Assembly: GCF_004365705.1 (NCBI RefSeq) | Contig: NZ_SOBN01000001.1 | Span: forward strand, 3,086,001-3,150,000 | DNA length: 64,000 nt | Direction of reading: 5' to 3' | Source of the DNA: Streptomyces sp. 846.5 | Lineage (GTDB): Bacteria > Actinomycetota > Actinomycetes > Streptomycetales > Streptomycetaceae | In this document: piece by piece, positions 32,535 through 40,804 of the stretch | Numbering within the stretch: the first letter of the stretch is position 1 | How the letters are laid out: each line of letters opens with the position of its first letter | The notes under the pieces: generated by a model | Told to the model about the DNA's origin: nothing | Databases searched by the model: none | The model's input: only the letters and a program-made list of their open reading frames with translations | Program-made: the position numbers and the translations under genes

Positions 32535-33350
32535 CTACTCCGGGTTGTGGGCCGGGGTCACTACCCCGTTGCGGAGGCGGGCCTCGTCGAGGATCTTCAT
32601 GGCCTCGTCGACGGAGTCGGTGATCTGGATGAGTTCCAGGTCCGACGGGGATGCCTTGCCCTCGGCGACCAGGGTGTTGCGGACCCACTCGAACAGGCCG
32701 GACCAGTAGGAGACGCCGAAGAGGATCACCGGGAAGCGGGTGACCTTGTGGGTCTGCACCAGGGTGAGCGCCTCGAACAGCTCGTCCAGGGTGCCGAAGC
32801 CGCCCGGGAGCACGATGAAGCCCTGCGAGTACTTCACGAACATGGTCTTCCGGACGAAGAAGTAACGGAAGTTCAGGCCCAGGTCGACGTACTGGTTGAG
32901 CCCCTGCTCGAACGGCAGCTCGATGCCGAGGCCGACCGAGGTGCCGCCGGCCTCGTGCGCGCCCTTGTTGGCGGACTCCATCGCGCCCGGTCCGCCGCCG
33001 GTGATGACCGCGTAGCCGGCTTCGACCAGGGCGCGCCCGATCTGCTCCCCGGCCCGGTACTCGGCCGAGTCCGCCGCTGTCCGGGCGGAGCCGAACACGC
33101 TGACGGCGGGCCCCAGTTCGGCGAGGGCGCCGAACCCTTCGACGAACTCGGACTGGATGCGCATGACCCGCCAGGGGTCGGTGTGCAGCCAGTCCGCGTT
33201 CTGCGCCGAGTCCAGCAGCCGCTGGTCCGTGGTGCTGCTGTCGACCTGTTCGCCGCGGAGCAGCACCGGGCCGCGCCGCTTCTCCGCGGTCTTCCTGGGG
33301 CCCGTGGAAACCTTGTCCGGGCCGTCGCCGTACTGCCTGTCGCTCGTCAT
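32535..33350 (-). CDS. LOG-family (TIGR00730) Rossmann-fold nucleotide hydrolase
   Basis: 271 residues. VSVFGSARTA, YAVITGGGPGAMESANKGAHEA and the signature VLPGGFGTLDELFEAL define the LONELY GUY/TIGR00730 family, which includes cytokinin-activating phosphoribohydrolases and general nucleotide 5'-monophosphate hydrolases. GxGSAR and PGGxGTxxE are intact, so it should be active. The N-terminal 55 residues are a charged extension. ATG at 33350 follows TACCCT by 8 bases, leaderless. The neighbour of dapE and folP2, as in M. tuberculosis (Rv1205). Confidence 0.92.
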   Translation of the reverse strand: MTSDRQYGDGPDKVSTGPRKTAEKRRGPVLLRGEQVDSSTTDQRLLDSAQNADWLHTDPWRVMRIQSEFVEGFGALAELGPAVSVFGSARTAADSAEYRAGEQIGRALVEAGYAVITGGGPGAMESANKGAHEAGGTSVGLGIELPFEQGLNQYVDLGLNFRYFFVRKTMFVKYSQGFIVLPGGFGTLDELFEALTLVQTHKVTRFPVILFGVSYWSGLFEWVRNTLVAEGKASPSDLELIQITDSVDEAMKILDEARLRNGVVTPAHNPE

Positions 33351-33358
33351 ACCTACGC

Positions 33359-33364
33359 AGGGTA
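33359..33364 (-). promoter_or_regulatory. -10 hexamer, leaderless promoter of the LOG gene
   Basis: TACCCT on the minus strand, 8 bases before the ATG at 33350. Confidence 0.4.
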
Positions 33365-33405
33365 CGACGAACCCGCTCGACCAGGTGGGATCTTTAATTG
33401 CCTGG

Positions 33406-34509
33406 TCAGTCCTGGAGCCAGTCGCGGATCCGCTTCTCGCACTCGTCCACCGCCGCCAGCGAGCAGTGCTCCTCGCGGGTGTGGGCCAGGTTGGGGTCGC
33501 CCGGGCCGTAGTTGACGGCGGGCACGCCGAGCGCGGAGAAGCGGGCGACATCGGTCCAGCCGAACTTGGCCTGCGGGGTGGCCCCGGTCGCGGCGATGAA
33601 GGCGGCGGCGGCCGGGTGGGACAGGCCGGGCAGCGCGCCGGGGGCGGAGTCGGTGACGACGACCTGGTAGCCGTCGAAGACCTCGCGGATGTGCGCCTCG
33701 GCCTCGGCCTCGCTGCGGTCCGGCGCGAAGCGGAAGTTGACGGTGACGGTGCAGGCGTCCGGGATGACGTTCCCGGCGACGCCGCCCTCGATGCTGACCG
33801 CGTTGAGGCCCTCGTGGTACTCCAGGCCGTCGATGTCGATCAGGCGCGGCACGTAGTCCGCCAGCCGCTGCAGGATCGGGGCGGCCTTGTGGATGGCGTT
33901 GTCGCCGAGCCAGCTGCGGGCCGAGTGGGACCGGTGCCCGGTGGTGCTGACGGTGGCCCGCATGGTGCCCTGGCAGCCGCCCTCGACCTGCGCGTTGCTC
34001 GGCTCCATCAGCACCGCGAAGTCGGCGGCCAGCCAGTCCGGGTGGATCCTGGCCAGCCGTCCCAGGCCGTTGCGGACCGCCTCGACCTCCTCGCAGTCGT
34101 AGAAGACGAAGGTGAGGTCGCGGTTGGGGTCCGGGACGGTCGCGGCGATCCGGAGCTGGACGGCGACGCCGGCCTTCATGTCGGACGTGCCGCAGCCCCA
34201 GAGCAGGTCGCCGTCGACCCGGGAGGGGAGGTTGTCCGCGATGGGTACCGTGTCCAGGTGTCCGGCCAGGACCACGCGTTCGGCGCGGCCCAGGTCGGTC
34301 CGGGCGATGACCGCGTCGCCGTCCCGGTCCACGGTGAGGTGCGGCAGTGAGCGCAGGGCGGCCTCGACGGCGTCGGCAAGCAGTCGTTCGTCGCCGCTGA
34401 CCGAGGGGATGTCGACCAGGGCGGCGGTGAGTTCACCTCCGCTCGCTGTGAGATCGAGTACGGGTGCGGCGGCCGGAGCCGGGGCGTCAGCGGTATGGGA
34501 ACCAGTCAT
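33406..34509 (-). CDS. dapE: Succinyl-diaminopimelate desuccinylase
   Basis: 367 residues, M20 metallopeptidase fold. Zinc ligands and catalytic motifs are visible: [11 protein letters not shown] (His and downstream Asp), CGTSDMKAG (bridging Asp), DCEEVEA (catalytic Glu-Glu) and a C-terminal [17 protein letters not shown]. Dimerisation domain in the middle (GHRSHSAR). Hydrolyses N-succinyl-LL-2,6-diaminopimelate in lysine/peptidoglycan synthesis; dapC, the preceding enzyme, is at 36753-38000. ATG at 34509 has TAACCT 8 bases upstream, so leaderless; the longer open frame is not needed. Confidence 0.93.
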   Translation of the reverse strand: MTGSHTADAPAPAAAPVLDLTASGGELTAALVDIPSVSGDERLLADAVEAALRSLPHLTVDRDGDAVIARTDLGRAERVVLAGHLDTVPIADNLPSRVDGDLLWGCGTSDMKAGVAVQLRIAATVPDPNRDLTFVFYDCEEVEAVRNGLGRLARIHPDWLAADFAVLMEPSNAQVEGGCQGTMRATVSTTGHRSHSARSWLGDNAIHKAAPILQRLADYVPRLIDIDGLEYHEGLNAVSIEGGVAGNVIPDACTVTVNFRFAPDRSEAEAEAHIREVFDGYQVVVTDSAPGALPGLSHPAAAAFIAATGATPQAKFGWTDVARFSALGVPAVNYGPGDPNLAHTREEHCSLAAVDECEKRIRDWLQD

Positions 34510-34517
34510 GACCAGCC

Positions 34518-34523
34518 AGGTTA
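34518..34523 (-). promoter_or_regulatory. -10 hexamer, leaderless promoter of dapE
   Basis: TAACCT on the minus strand, 8 bases before the ATG at 34509. Confidence 0.5.
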
Positions 34524-34593
34524 CGGCCTGCCGCCCGGTGGCCGGGGTCGATGGGCCGGAGAACCGGGCTCACGGCGGGGCCGTCCCAGTCGG

Positions 34594-34599
34594 TAGGGT
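34594..34599 (+). promoter_or_regulatory. -10 hexamer for the lysozyme-like membrane protein
   Basis: TAGGGT. The predicted start of transcription near 34606 leaves about 24 bases with AAGGAGG before GTG 34630, or a leaderless ATG at 34609. Confidence 0.5.
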
Positions 34600-34629
34600 G
34601 CAGCGAACATGGCAAGGAGGAACAGCCGG

Positions 34630-35670
34630 GTGAGTCTGAAGTCGATGATGGACTCCGCCGAGTCCGCGCCCGCCGCGCGGCGTCGGCGGCGGTGGCTGGG
34701 CTGTCTGCCGTTCGTGCTGGTACTGGCCCTGGTGGTGGTCGGCGGCCTGTATCTGAACCGGCACCGCGACCTGCTGCCCATCCCGGTCGCCGAGGGCTGC
34801 CAGGTGGACAGCGCCGACGGCGTGATCGACCTCTCGCTGGACCAGATGAGCAATGCAGGGACGATCGCGGCGGTGGCCATATCGCGAAATCTTCCGGAAC
34901 GGGCGGTGACGATCTCGCTGGCCACGGCCATGCAGGAGTCCAAGCTGCAGAACCTGACGGCCGGCGACCGCGACTCGATCGGCCTGTTCCAGCAGCGCCC
35001 CTCGCAGGGCTGGGGCACGCCGACCCAGATCGGCGACCCGGTCTACGCGACCGACAAGTTCCTCGACAAGCTGGTGCAGATCCAGGGCTACGCGCAGCTG
35101 CCGCTGACCGTCGCCGCCCAGGACGTCCAGCACAGCGGCTACCCCGACGCCTACGCCACGCACGAGACCGATGCCAAGACCCTCTCCGGGGCACTCACCG
35201 GACGCGTCCCCGCCGCGCTGAACTGCACGGTGAACAGCGTGGGTTCGGCGGTCACCGGACCGATCGGCCCGGACGGACTGCAGCAGGGCGGCCGGGCGGT
35301 CTCGGCGAAGCTGAAGAAGGAGTTCGGCAGCACGGTGACGCCCCGGGCGACGACCGCGGCCGGCTCCGCCGACGCGGCCGGGACTTCATCCTCGGCGGCG
35401 TCGTCCTCCGCCGCCGCGGACCCGCAGGGGCTGGGGCTGACCGTCCGCACCGGCAGCGGGACCGCGGGGACGGCCCGCGCCTGGGCGGTAGCGCAGTGGG
35501 CGGTGGCCAACTGCCAGGACCTGCACATCACCACCGTGTCCTACGGCGGCAAGGTGTGGCGCAGCTCCGACTCCACCAAGGGGTGGCAGGCGTCCGGCAC
35601 CGCGTCCGCCTCCGGACCGGTGCAGATCACCGTGTCGGCGAAGGCCGCAACGGCCTCCCCGTCGAGTTAA
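34630..35670 (+). CDS. Single-pass membrane protein with lysozyme-like domain
   Basis: 346 residues from GTG 34630, with AAGGAGG 9 bases upstream; an in-frame ATG at 34609 would add seven residues. N-terminal helix WLGCLPFVLVLALVVVGGLY after a basic RRRRR cluster (type II anchor). The exported part contains ISLATAMQESKLQNLTAGDR then DSIGLFQQRPSQGWG, the E(S)xLxN and GLFQ pattern of lysozyme-like/transglycosylase folds, with the Glu in position to be catalytic. A Ser/Ala linker and a beta-like C-terminal domain follow. May cleave or bind peptidoglycan; activity not demonstrated by sequence alone. Confidence 0.8.
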   Translation: MSLKSMMDSAESAPAARRRRRWLGCLPFVLVLALVVVGGLYLNRHRDLLPIPVAEGCQVDSADGVIDLSLDQMSNAGTIAAVAISRNLPERAVTISLATAMQESKLQNLTAGDRDSIGLFQQRPSQGWGTPTQIGDPVYATDKFLDKLVQIQGYAQLPLTVAAQDVQHSGYPDAYATHETDAKTLSGALTGRVPAALNCTVNSVGSAVTGPIGPDGLQQGGRAVSAKLKKEFGSTVTPRATTAAGSADAAGTSSSAASSSAAADPQGLGLTVRTGSGTAGTARAWAVAQWAVANCQDLHITTVSYGGKVWRSSDSTKGWQASGTASASGPVQITVSAKAATASPSS

Positions 35671-35703
35671 CGGCGACCCGCCGGGTTGACGCGCGGGGGT
35701 CTC

Positions 35704-35727
35704 GGACGGCCCAGCGCGCGGCCGTCC
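35704..35727 (+). terminator. Hairpin after the lysozyme-like gene
   Basis: GGACGGC (35704-35710) and GCCGTCC (35721-35727) around a 10-base loop. The rest of 35728-35950 is less GC-rich and holds only the next gene's promoter region. Confidence 0.5.
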
Positions 35728-35950
35728 TATGAAGATTTTGTGTGCATCGGTTCCGCCCTGGCGCAGCCTCGGAGAAGCCTTTCTGCCGGAGCTTGAAGCC
35801 GGGGCAATCTGTCCAAATATGCACCGAAAAAGATAATGCGATGTTTAGGAACTCTTTGCTGGCGTCGACCGCAACCTTCTCGCTCCTCAAGCGGTAATCA
35901 CCACGTCCGCCCGGCGGACTGGTTCAGTCCCCACCTCAACGAGGAGCACC

Positions 35951-36679
35951 ATGTCTCTCCCCCTCTCGCGCCGGATCGTCACGGCCGCGTTCGTCGTCGC
36001 CGCCGGCGCCGTCCCCGCCCTGACCGCGGGTACCGCCTCCGCCGCGCCCGCGCTGCCCGGCGTCCCCGACCTGGGTGGGCTCAGCCAGCTCGACACGGGT
36101 GCCCTGGGTAGTGACGTCCAGTCCGCCAGCCACCAGGCCGGGCAGCTCACCGGCTCCAGCGCGAGCAGCGCCGTCGCCCAGTCCGTCCCCACCGTCGCGG
36201 ACGCGGCGGGTAGCGCCACCGCCAAGGCCCTTCCCGAGGCCAACCGCATGCTCGGCACCTCCGCCGGCCAGCTGGCCCAGGTCGCGGGCTCGACCGCGGG
36301 CACCACCGGCTCGCTGGCCGGCGCCGCGTCCGGCGCGACCCGCGCCGTGCCGGTCGGCGCCGCCCACCAGGCCGTCCCGGCCGCCGGCACGGTCCCGTCC
36401 ACCGCCTCGGACGTCGCCCCCGCCGCCAGCGGCCCGGTCGCGGCCAACATCACCCCGAGCGCGCCCAAGCCGGGCGGCCCGCTCTCCGCGCTGCCGCTGA
36501 GCAACCTGCCGGTCAACAGCCTGCCGCTGGGCGCCGCGCAGTCCACCGTCGGCCAGGTCGCCGGGGCGGCCGCGCCGGTCGCCGGCCAGCGTCTGGGCGG
36601 GCTGCCCGGTCTGGGCGACACCGCCGGTCTGGGCGGGCTCACCCAGACCCTGCCGCTGGGCAGCCTGCCGGTCGGCTGA
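35951..36679 (+). CDS. Secreted low-complexity Ala/Ser/Gly-rich protein
   Basis: 242 residues. Clear Sec signal peptide: basic SRRIV, hydrophobic TAAFVVAAGAVPAL, cleavage after ASA near residue 32. The mature part is almost entirely Ala, Gly, Ser, Val, Leu, Pro and Gln with few charges and repeated turns such as LPGVPDLGGLSQLD and GGLPGLGDTAGLGGLTQ. No enzyme motif. Similar exported proteins occur in Streptomyces and may be cell-surface or matrix components; that is inference. GAGGAG precedes the ATG. A strong hairpin shared with convergent dapC follows. Confidence 0.75.
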   Translation: MSLPLSRRIVTAAFVVAAGAVPALTAGTASAAPALPGVPDLGGLSQLDTGALGSDVQSASHQAGQLTGSSASSAVAQSVPTVADAAGSATAKALPEANRMLGTSAGQLAQVAGSTAGTTGSLAGAASGATRAVPVGAAHQAVPAAGTVPSTASDVAPAASGPVAANITPSAPKPGGPLSALPLSNLPVNSLPLGAAQSTVGQVAGAAAPVAGQRLGGLPGLGDTAGLGGLTQTLPLGSLPVG

Positions 36680-36703
36680 GGTCGCGTCAGCACTCCGCAT
36701 GCG

Positions 36704-36738
36704 CGAGGGCCCCGAAGCGACACGCTTCGGGGCCCTCG
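36704..36738. terminator. Bidirectional terminator between secreted-protein gene and dapC
   Basis: Perfect 16-bp inverted repeat (36704-36719, 36723-36738) with a 3-base loop, between convergent genes. Confidence 0.75.
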
Positions 36739-36752
36739 GCCGAACGGTGGGG

Positions 36753-38000
36753 TCAGCCGCCGAGGCGCTGGACCGCGGCGCGGACCCGCTCGTCGGTCGC
36801 GGTGAACGCCACCCGGACGAACCGCGCCCCCGCCTCTCCGTGCTCCAACCTCTCGGGGCGCGACGCCCCGGACCCCTGCGCGACCCCGCGAGCGGCATCG
36901 GCCCGTGCACGGGTTCCACTCGGTGTGCCGGAGTAGAACTCTCCCGGGGCAACGAGAATCCCCTGCTTGGCGAGATCCTGGACGGTGTCCCAGCAGGGCT
37001 CGTCGCGGGTCGCCCAGAGGTAGAGGCTGGCCTCGGAGTGCTCGATCCGGAAGCCGTTGGCTTCCAGCGCCCCGCGCAGCGCCTCGCGGCGGGCGGCGTA
37101 GCGGGCCCGCTGCTCCGTCACATGGGCGGTGTCGCCCAGCGCGGCGACCGTCGCCGCCTGCACCGGGGCCGGGACCATGAACCCGCTGTGCTTCCTGATC
37201 TCCAGCAGCTCGCCCAGCACGTCCGGGTCCCCGACCAGGAAGGCCGCCCGGTACCCGGCGAGGTTGGAGCGCTTGGACAGCGAGTGGACCGCCACCAGGC
37301 CCTGGTAGCTGCCGCCGCAGACGTCCGGGTGCAGCACCGACACCGGCTCCGCCTCCCAGCCCAGCTCCAGGTAGCACTCGTCGCTGACCAGCAGCACGCC
37401 GTGCTCCCTGGCCCAGGCCACGGTGCGGCGCAGCTCGTCGACGGTCAGCACCCGGCCGGTCGGGTTGGACGGGGAGTTGAGCCACAGCAGTTTGAGGCCG
37501 GCCGGGTCCAGCTCCCACGGGTCGTCGTAGACCACATGGTCCGCCCTGGCCAGCCGCGCGCCGACCTCGTAGGTCGGATAGGCCAGCCGCGGATAGGCCA
37601 CCCGGTCACCCGGGCCCAGGCCCAGCTGCGTCGGCAGCGCGGCCACCAGCTCCTTGGAGCCGACCAGCGGCAGCACATGGCGGTGGGTCAGCCCGGCCGC
37701 GCCGAGCCGGCGCCCGCCCCAGCCGACCAGGGCGTCCCGCAGCGCGGGAGTGCCCCAGACGGTGGGATAGCCGGGGCTGTCGGCGGCCGCCGCCAGGGCG
37801 TCCTGGACCAGCTGCGGGACGGAGTCCACCGGCGTGCCGACGGACAGGTCAACGATGCCGTCCGGGTGGGCGGAGGCGGTGGCCTTGTACGGCTCCAGAC
37901 GGTCCCAGGGGAACTCCGGGAGCAGGCCGGACACGCGCCGCGCCTCCCACCAGGAAGCGGTGGAAGGCGCGGTGGCGGTGCTCTTGTGCACGGCGTTCAC
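36753..38000 (-). CDS. dapC: Succinyldiaminopimelate transaminase, with an in-frame C-terminal insertion
   Basis: 415 residues, PLP-dependent aminotransferase class I/II. LSVGTPVDSVP, WGTPALRDALVGW, LLWLNSPSNPTGR, VSDECYLELGW and the PLP lysine in HSLSKRSNLAGYR are all present. Makes N-succinyl-LL-diaminopimelate from the 2-amino-6-oxo precursor with glutamate. Between GEFYSG and RFVRVAFTATDERV about 34 residues (357-390), including a run TRARADAARGVAQGSGASRP, interrupt what is normally a short loop. Its DNA (about 36831-36932) contains palindromes. The GTG start at 38000 lies 10 bases after the fdxA stop, so an fdxA-dapC operon as in mycobacteria. Confidence 0.92.
   Translation of the reverse strand: MNAVHKSTATAPSTASWWEARRVSGLLPEFPWDRLEPYKATASAHPDGIVDLSVGTPVDSVPQLVQDALAAAADSPGYPTVWGTPALRDALVGWGGRRLGAAGLTHRHVLPLVGSKELVAALPTQLGLGPGDRVAYPRLAYPTYEVGARLARADHVVYDDPWELDPAGLKLLWLNSPSNPTGRVLTVDELRRTVAWAREHGVLLVSDECYLELGWEAEPVSVLHPDVCGGSYQGLVAVHSLSKRSNLAGYRAAFLVGDPDVLGELLEIRKHSGFMVPAPVQAATVAALGDTAHVTEQRARYAARREALRGALEANGFRIEHSEASLYLWATRDEPCWDTVQDLAKQGILVAPGEFYSGTPSGTRARADAARGVAQGSGASRPERLEHGEAGARFVRVAFTATDERVRAAVQRLGG
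36831..36932. repeat. Palindrome-rich in-frame insertion inside dapC
   Basis: The segment encoding the extra 34 residues carries CGGGGC-GCGAC-GCCCCG (36854-36870) and the 12-base palindrome CCCGTGCACGGG (36902-36913). The reading frame is kept on both sides. Boundaries are approximate, judged from where family sequence resumes. Confidence 0.45.
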
Positions 38001-38010
38001 TGGCCCCGCG

Positions 38011-38331
38011 TCACTGGTTCTGCGGCGGGAGGGCCGCGATGAACGGGTGGTCCTTCTCGATCAGGCCGAGCTTGGAGGCGCCACCGGGCGAACCGAGGTC
38101 GTCGAAGAAGTCGACGTTCGCCTTGTAGTAGTCCTTCCACTCGTCCGGGGTGTCGTCCTCGTAGAAGATCGCCTCGACGGGGCAGACGGGCTCACAGGCT
38201 CCGCAGTCCACGCACTCGTCGGGGTGGATGTACAAGGACCTCTTGCCCTCGTAGATGCAGTCGACGGGGCATTCTTCGATGCACGCCTTGTCCTTCACGT
38301 CGACACAAGGCTGCGCGATGACGTAGGTCAC
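38011..38331 (-). CDS. fdxA: Ferredoxin, FdxA-type (3Fe-4S/4Fe-4S)
   Basis: 106 residues. VTYVIAQPCVDVKDKACIEE then CPVDCIYEG gives the first cluster with the spacing of seven-iron ferredoxins. CVDCGACEPVCPVEAIFYED is the second, classical CxxCxxCxxxCP set. Cytosolic electron carrier; the partner is unknown but candidates are cytochromes P450 or glutamate synthase. The GTG start at 38331 has GAGGAGG 8 bases upstream, so upstream in-frame codons are unlikely. First gene of the fdxA-dapC pair. Confidence 0.95.
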   Translation of the reverse strand: MTYVIAQPCVDVKDKACIEECPVDCIYEGKRSLYIHPDECVDCGACEPVCPVEAIFYEDDTPDEWKDYYKANVDFFDDLGSPGGASKLGLIEKDHPFIAALPPQNQ

Positions 38332-38443
38332 GCTGACGTTCCTCCTCGTAGGGGCTGGCATTCGCGCAGGGAAGCGCGGCGTCGTCGATGCCCGCACCTA
38401 GTATCGCCGTTTCAGGACGGCGGTTGCACCGGAGGTGGCGGGT

Positions 38444-39469
38444 ATGGCGGACAACACTATCGGACATGGACGGCTGAAGATCCATATCACCCCCTCTGAC
38501 CTGGGACGACGCATTTCGGCGCGGCGCATTTTGGGTCATACGGAGGGACGCCCGGTGTTCGGCGATGTGATCGGCGTGCTCACATCGTGGGACGGCGGGG
38601 TGCTGACGGTGCTGAACCGGGCCGGCGAGGCTGTCACGATCATGGAGGAGGCACTGGTCGCGGGCAAGGCGGTGCCGCCCGCGCAGGTCCGCAGGACGGC
38701 CCCGGCGCCGGAGGATCCCGGTCCGGTCGCGCTGCAGCGGATCGCGGCGCGCGGCTGGCCCCCGGTGGAGGCCGAGCCGCTGGGCGAGTGGGTGCTCAGG
38801 GCGTCCAGCGGCTTCACCCGCCGCGGCAACTCGGTGCAGACGCTGGGCGACCCCGGGATGCCCCTGGACGCCGCCCTCGACCTGGTCCAGGAGTGGTACG
38901 CACGGCGCGGTCTGGCCGCCCACGTCGAGGTGACCACCCCGGGCTCCCCCGAGGGCCTGGCAGAACTGCTCGCCGAACGGGGGGCGGCCGAGGCGGAGAC
39001 CCTGGTCCGCACCGCGCCGCTGGCGGTCCTCGCCGGCCGCACCGCGGAGCCCTCGCAGGTACGGCTGTCCCGCCGGGCCGACGCGGCCTGGATGTCGCGC
39101 TACCGGCGGGTCGGCGGCGACCCGGCCCTGGAGCGTGCCGCCGCCCAGGTGATCCACGGGGGCCCCTCGGTCTGGTTCGCCACCCTGGACGTGCCGGGGC
39201 ACGAGGGCCCGGCCGCGATCGGACGGTGCGTCATCGACGGGGAGTGGGCCGGGTTCGGGGCCATCGAGGTGGTTCCGGAGCTGCGCCGGCGCGGGCTGGC
39301 CTCCGAGCTGATGGCCGTACTGGCCAGCCGCGCCGCCGAGGAGGGCGCCCGCGGCGCGTACCTCCAGGTCGAGGCGGAGAACACCCGCGCCGCCGCCCTC
39401 TACGACAAGCTGGGCTTCACCACCTCCTACCGCTACCACTACGCCCGCCTGGAGCGCGTCGTCGCCTGA
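38444..39469 (+). CDS. GNAT family N-acetyltransferase
   Basis: 341 residues. The N-terminal 85 residues (GRRISARRILGHTEGRPVFG, DVIGVLTSWDGGVLTVLNR) form a small beta domain like those fused to GNATs in actinobacteria. The C-terminal acetyltransferase domain has the acetyl-CoA loop as EVVPELRRRGLASELMAVLA and the last strands EAENTRAAALYDKLGF and YRYHYARL. Substrate unknown. ATG 38444 is favoured over GTG 38435 because GGAGG (38431-38435) overlaps the GTG. Divergent from fdxA across a gap of 112 bases. Confidence 0.87.
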   Translation: MADNTIGHGRLKIHITPSDLGRRISARRILGHTEGRPVFGDVIGVLTSWDGGVLTVLNRAGEAVTIMEEALVAGKAVPPAQVRRTAPAPEDPGPVALQRIAARGWPPVEAEPLGEWVLRASSGFTRRGNSVQTLGDPGMPLDAALDLVQEWYARRGLAAHVEVTTPGSPEGLAELLAERGAAEAETLVRTAPLAVLAGRTAEPSQVRLSRRADAAWMSRYRRVGGDPALERAAAQVIHGGPSVWFATLDVPGHEGPAAIGRCVIDGEWAGFGAIEVVPELRRRGLASELMAVLASRAAEEGARGAYLQVEAENTRAAALYDKLGFTTSYRYHYARLERVVA

Positions 39470-39556
39470 TGCACGCTGATATCCGCGGCTCGGGCCGTGG
39501 GCCCAGGAAACCCGGGGCGCGGCGCCTGATATGCCCTCAGCTACACCGAGGCCGCA

Positions 39557-39562
39557 TAGAAT
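39557..39562 (+). promoter_or_regulatory. -10 hexamer, leaderless promoter of the SirB1-like gene
   Basis: TAGAAT, 8 bases before the ATG at 39571. Confidence 0.5.
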
Positions 39563-39570
39563 CCCCCGGG

Positions 39571-40419
39571 ATGACCGAGGACAGCAGAGAGCGGTTCGCC
39601 GCCGAGGCGCGAGGCGAGACGCCGGATCTCGCTCTGCTGTGCCTGCTGATGGGCTTCGAGACGGATCTCGATCCCGCCGACGGCGGGATCGAGGCATGTC
39701 TGGCCCCTGCCCGGCGCGCGCTGGACCGGCTGGGCGCGCTGACCGCCACCGCGTTCCGCGCCGTGGACCAACCGTCGCCGGCCGAGACCGCGGCGCTGCT
39801 GGCCGGGGCGCTGGCCGGCTCTGCGGACCTGCGCGGCGGCCCCGGGGTCTACAAGCGGCTGGAGTCCTCGCTGCTGCACGAGGTGCTGCGGCGCGGGCGC
39901 GGGCTGCCGATCACCGTCTCGATCGTCTGGATCACCGTCGCCCGGATGCTCGACCTGCCCGTCTACGGCGTCGCCCTGCCGGGCCACTTCGTCGTCGGCA
40001 TCGGCGACCCGGACGGCGAGTACGTGCTGGCGGACCCCTTCCACGGCGGCCGGGTGCTCACCCGCGAGGAGGCCGAGGAGATCGCCCAGGAGGGCGGCTA
40101 CCCGCTGGACGAGGCGCTGCTGCGCCCGGCCGAGCCGCTGGACATAGTGCTGCGGGTGCTGGGCAACATCCGCGCCTGGGCGGCCGCGCGGCCCGAGCAC
40201 GCCCGGACCCAGCTCTGGGCCACCGAGCTGTCGCTGCTGCTGCCCCGGCATCCGGCCCAGCTCCGCCTGGAGCGGGCGGAACTGCTGGTCAAGACGGGGT
40301 CGTTCCTGGCGGGGGCGGCGGAGATGGACTCCTATGCGGAGATCCTGGACGCCTTCGATCCGGAGTCGGCCAAGCGGGTCCGCCAGGAGGCGCGGGCTGC
40401 CCGCTACCGGCTGAACTGA
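39571..40419 (+). CDS. SirB1-like transglutaminase-fold protein
   Basis: 282 residues. RGRGLPITVSIVWITVARML then YGVALPGHFVVG and [18 protein letters not shown] match the SirB1/transglutaminase-like family, with a TPR-like helical C-terminus (LRLERAELLVKTGSFL). In such proteins the His of PGHF and the Asp of DPF are in catalytic-like positions; where a nucleophilic Cys is expected I see ITVSIVW, with Ser, so enzymatic activity is doubtful. Cytosolic. Leaderless by its TAGAAT -10. Function unknown. Confidence 0.85.
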   Translation: MTEDSRERFAAEARGETPDLALLCLLMGFETDLDPADGGIEACLAPARRALDRLGALTATAFRAVDQPSPAETAALLAGALAGSADLRGGPGVYKRLESSLLHEVLRRGRGLPITVSIVWITVARMLDLPVYGVALPGHFVVGIGDPDGEYVLADPFHGGRVLTREEAEEIAQEGGYPLDEALLRPAEPLDIVLRVLGNIRAWAAARPEHARTQLWATELSLLLPRHPAQLRLERAELLVKTGSFLAGAAEMDSYAEILDAFDPESAKRVRQEARAARYRLN

Positions 40420-40420
40420 C

Positions 40421-40711
40421 CTACTCCCCCGAGCAGGCGTTCCTCAGGAAAGCGGCGCTTATGGCGATGGCCAGCGACGGCGCCTCCTGAGCCTGCACCA
40501 GGACATCAGCGTCCCTCCTCCAGAGCTGCCGCAAAGGCGCGCGCCGCGGCGAGGACGTGGGGGGAAGCTGTTCGGCGGGGGTTTCCGCACCGGCAAGGTC
40601 CCGCTCCATGAGCATGCGGACGTGGCCGGAGAGCATCATGCCCCGGTCGTGCGCGACGGCTTCGGCCTGCTCCGCCAGCGCGACGGGAATCCGGACCTTG
40701 AGCTTTCGGAG
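40421..40711 (-). pseudogene. Ribbon-helix-helix (CopG-like) protein relic
   Basis: The frame reads KLKVRIPVALAEQAEAVAHD then RGMMLSGHVRMLMERDLAG, a typical ribbon-helix-helix DNA-binding N-terminus of antitoxins and small regulators. No canonical start precedes KLKVR: the frame runs into the terminator of the S9 peptidase gene. Downstream of about residue 45 the sequence loses character, while another frame over 40506-40600 gives a more protein-like end (VLAAARAFAAALEEGR), suggesting a frameshift. I read it as a decayed antitoxin-type gene without its toxin. The remaining 40420-40804 region holds nothing else but the hairpin. Confidence 0.35.
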
Positions 40712-40752
40712 AGGTCGGAGCTCGCGGTGCGCGCGACGGCAGTGCCGCCGGT

Positions 40753-40790
40753 CCCGGACCCGGCATGACGGATGTCATGCCGGGTCCGGG
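40753..40790 (-). terminator. Terminator of the S9 peptidase gene
   Basis: Perfect 17-bp inverted repeat (40753-40769, 40774-40790) with loop GGAT, 15 bases beyond the peptidase stop at 40805. Confidence 0.75.
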
Positions 40791-40804
40791 GTTCCCGACG
40801 GGTC

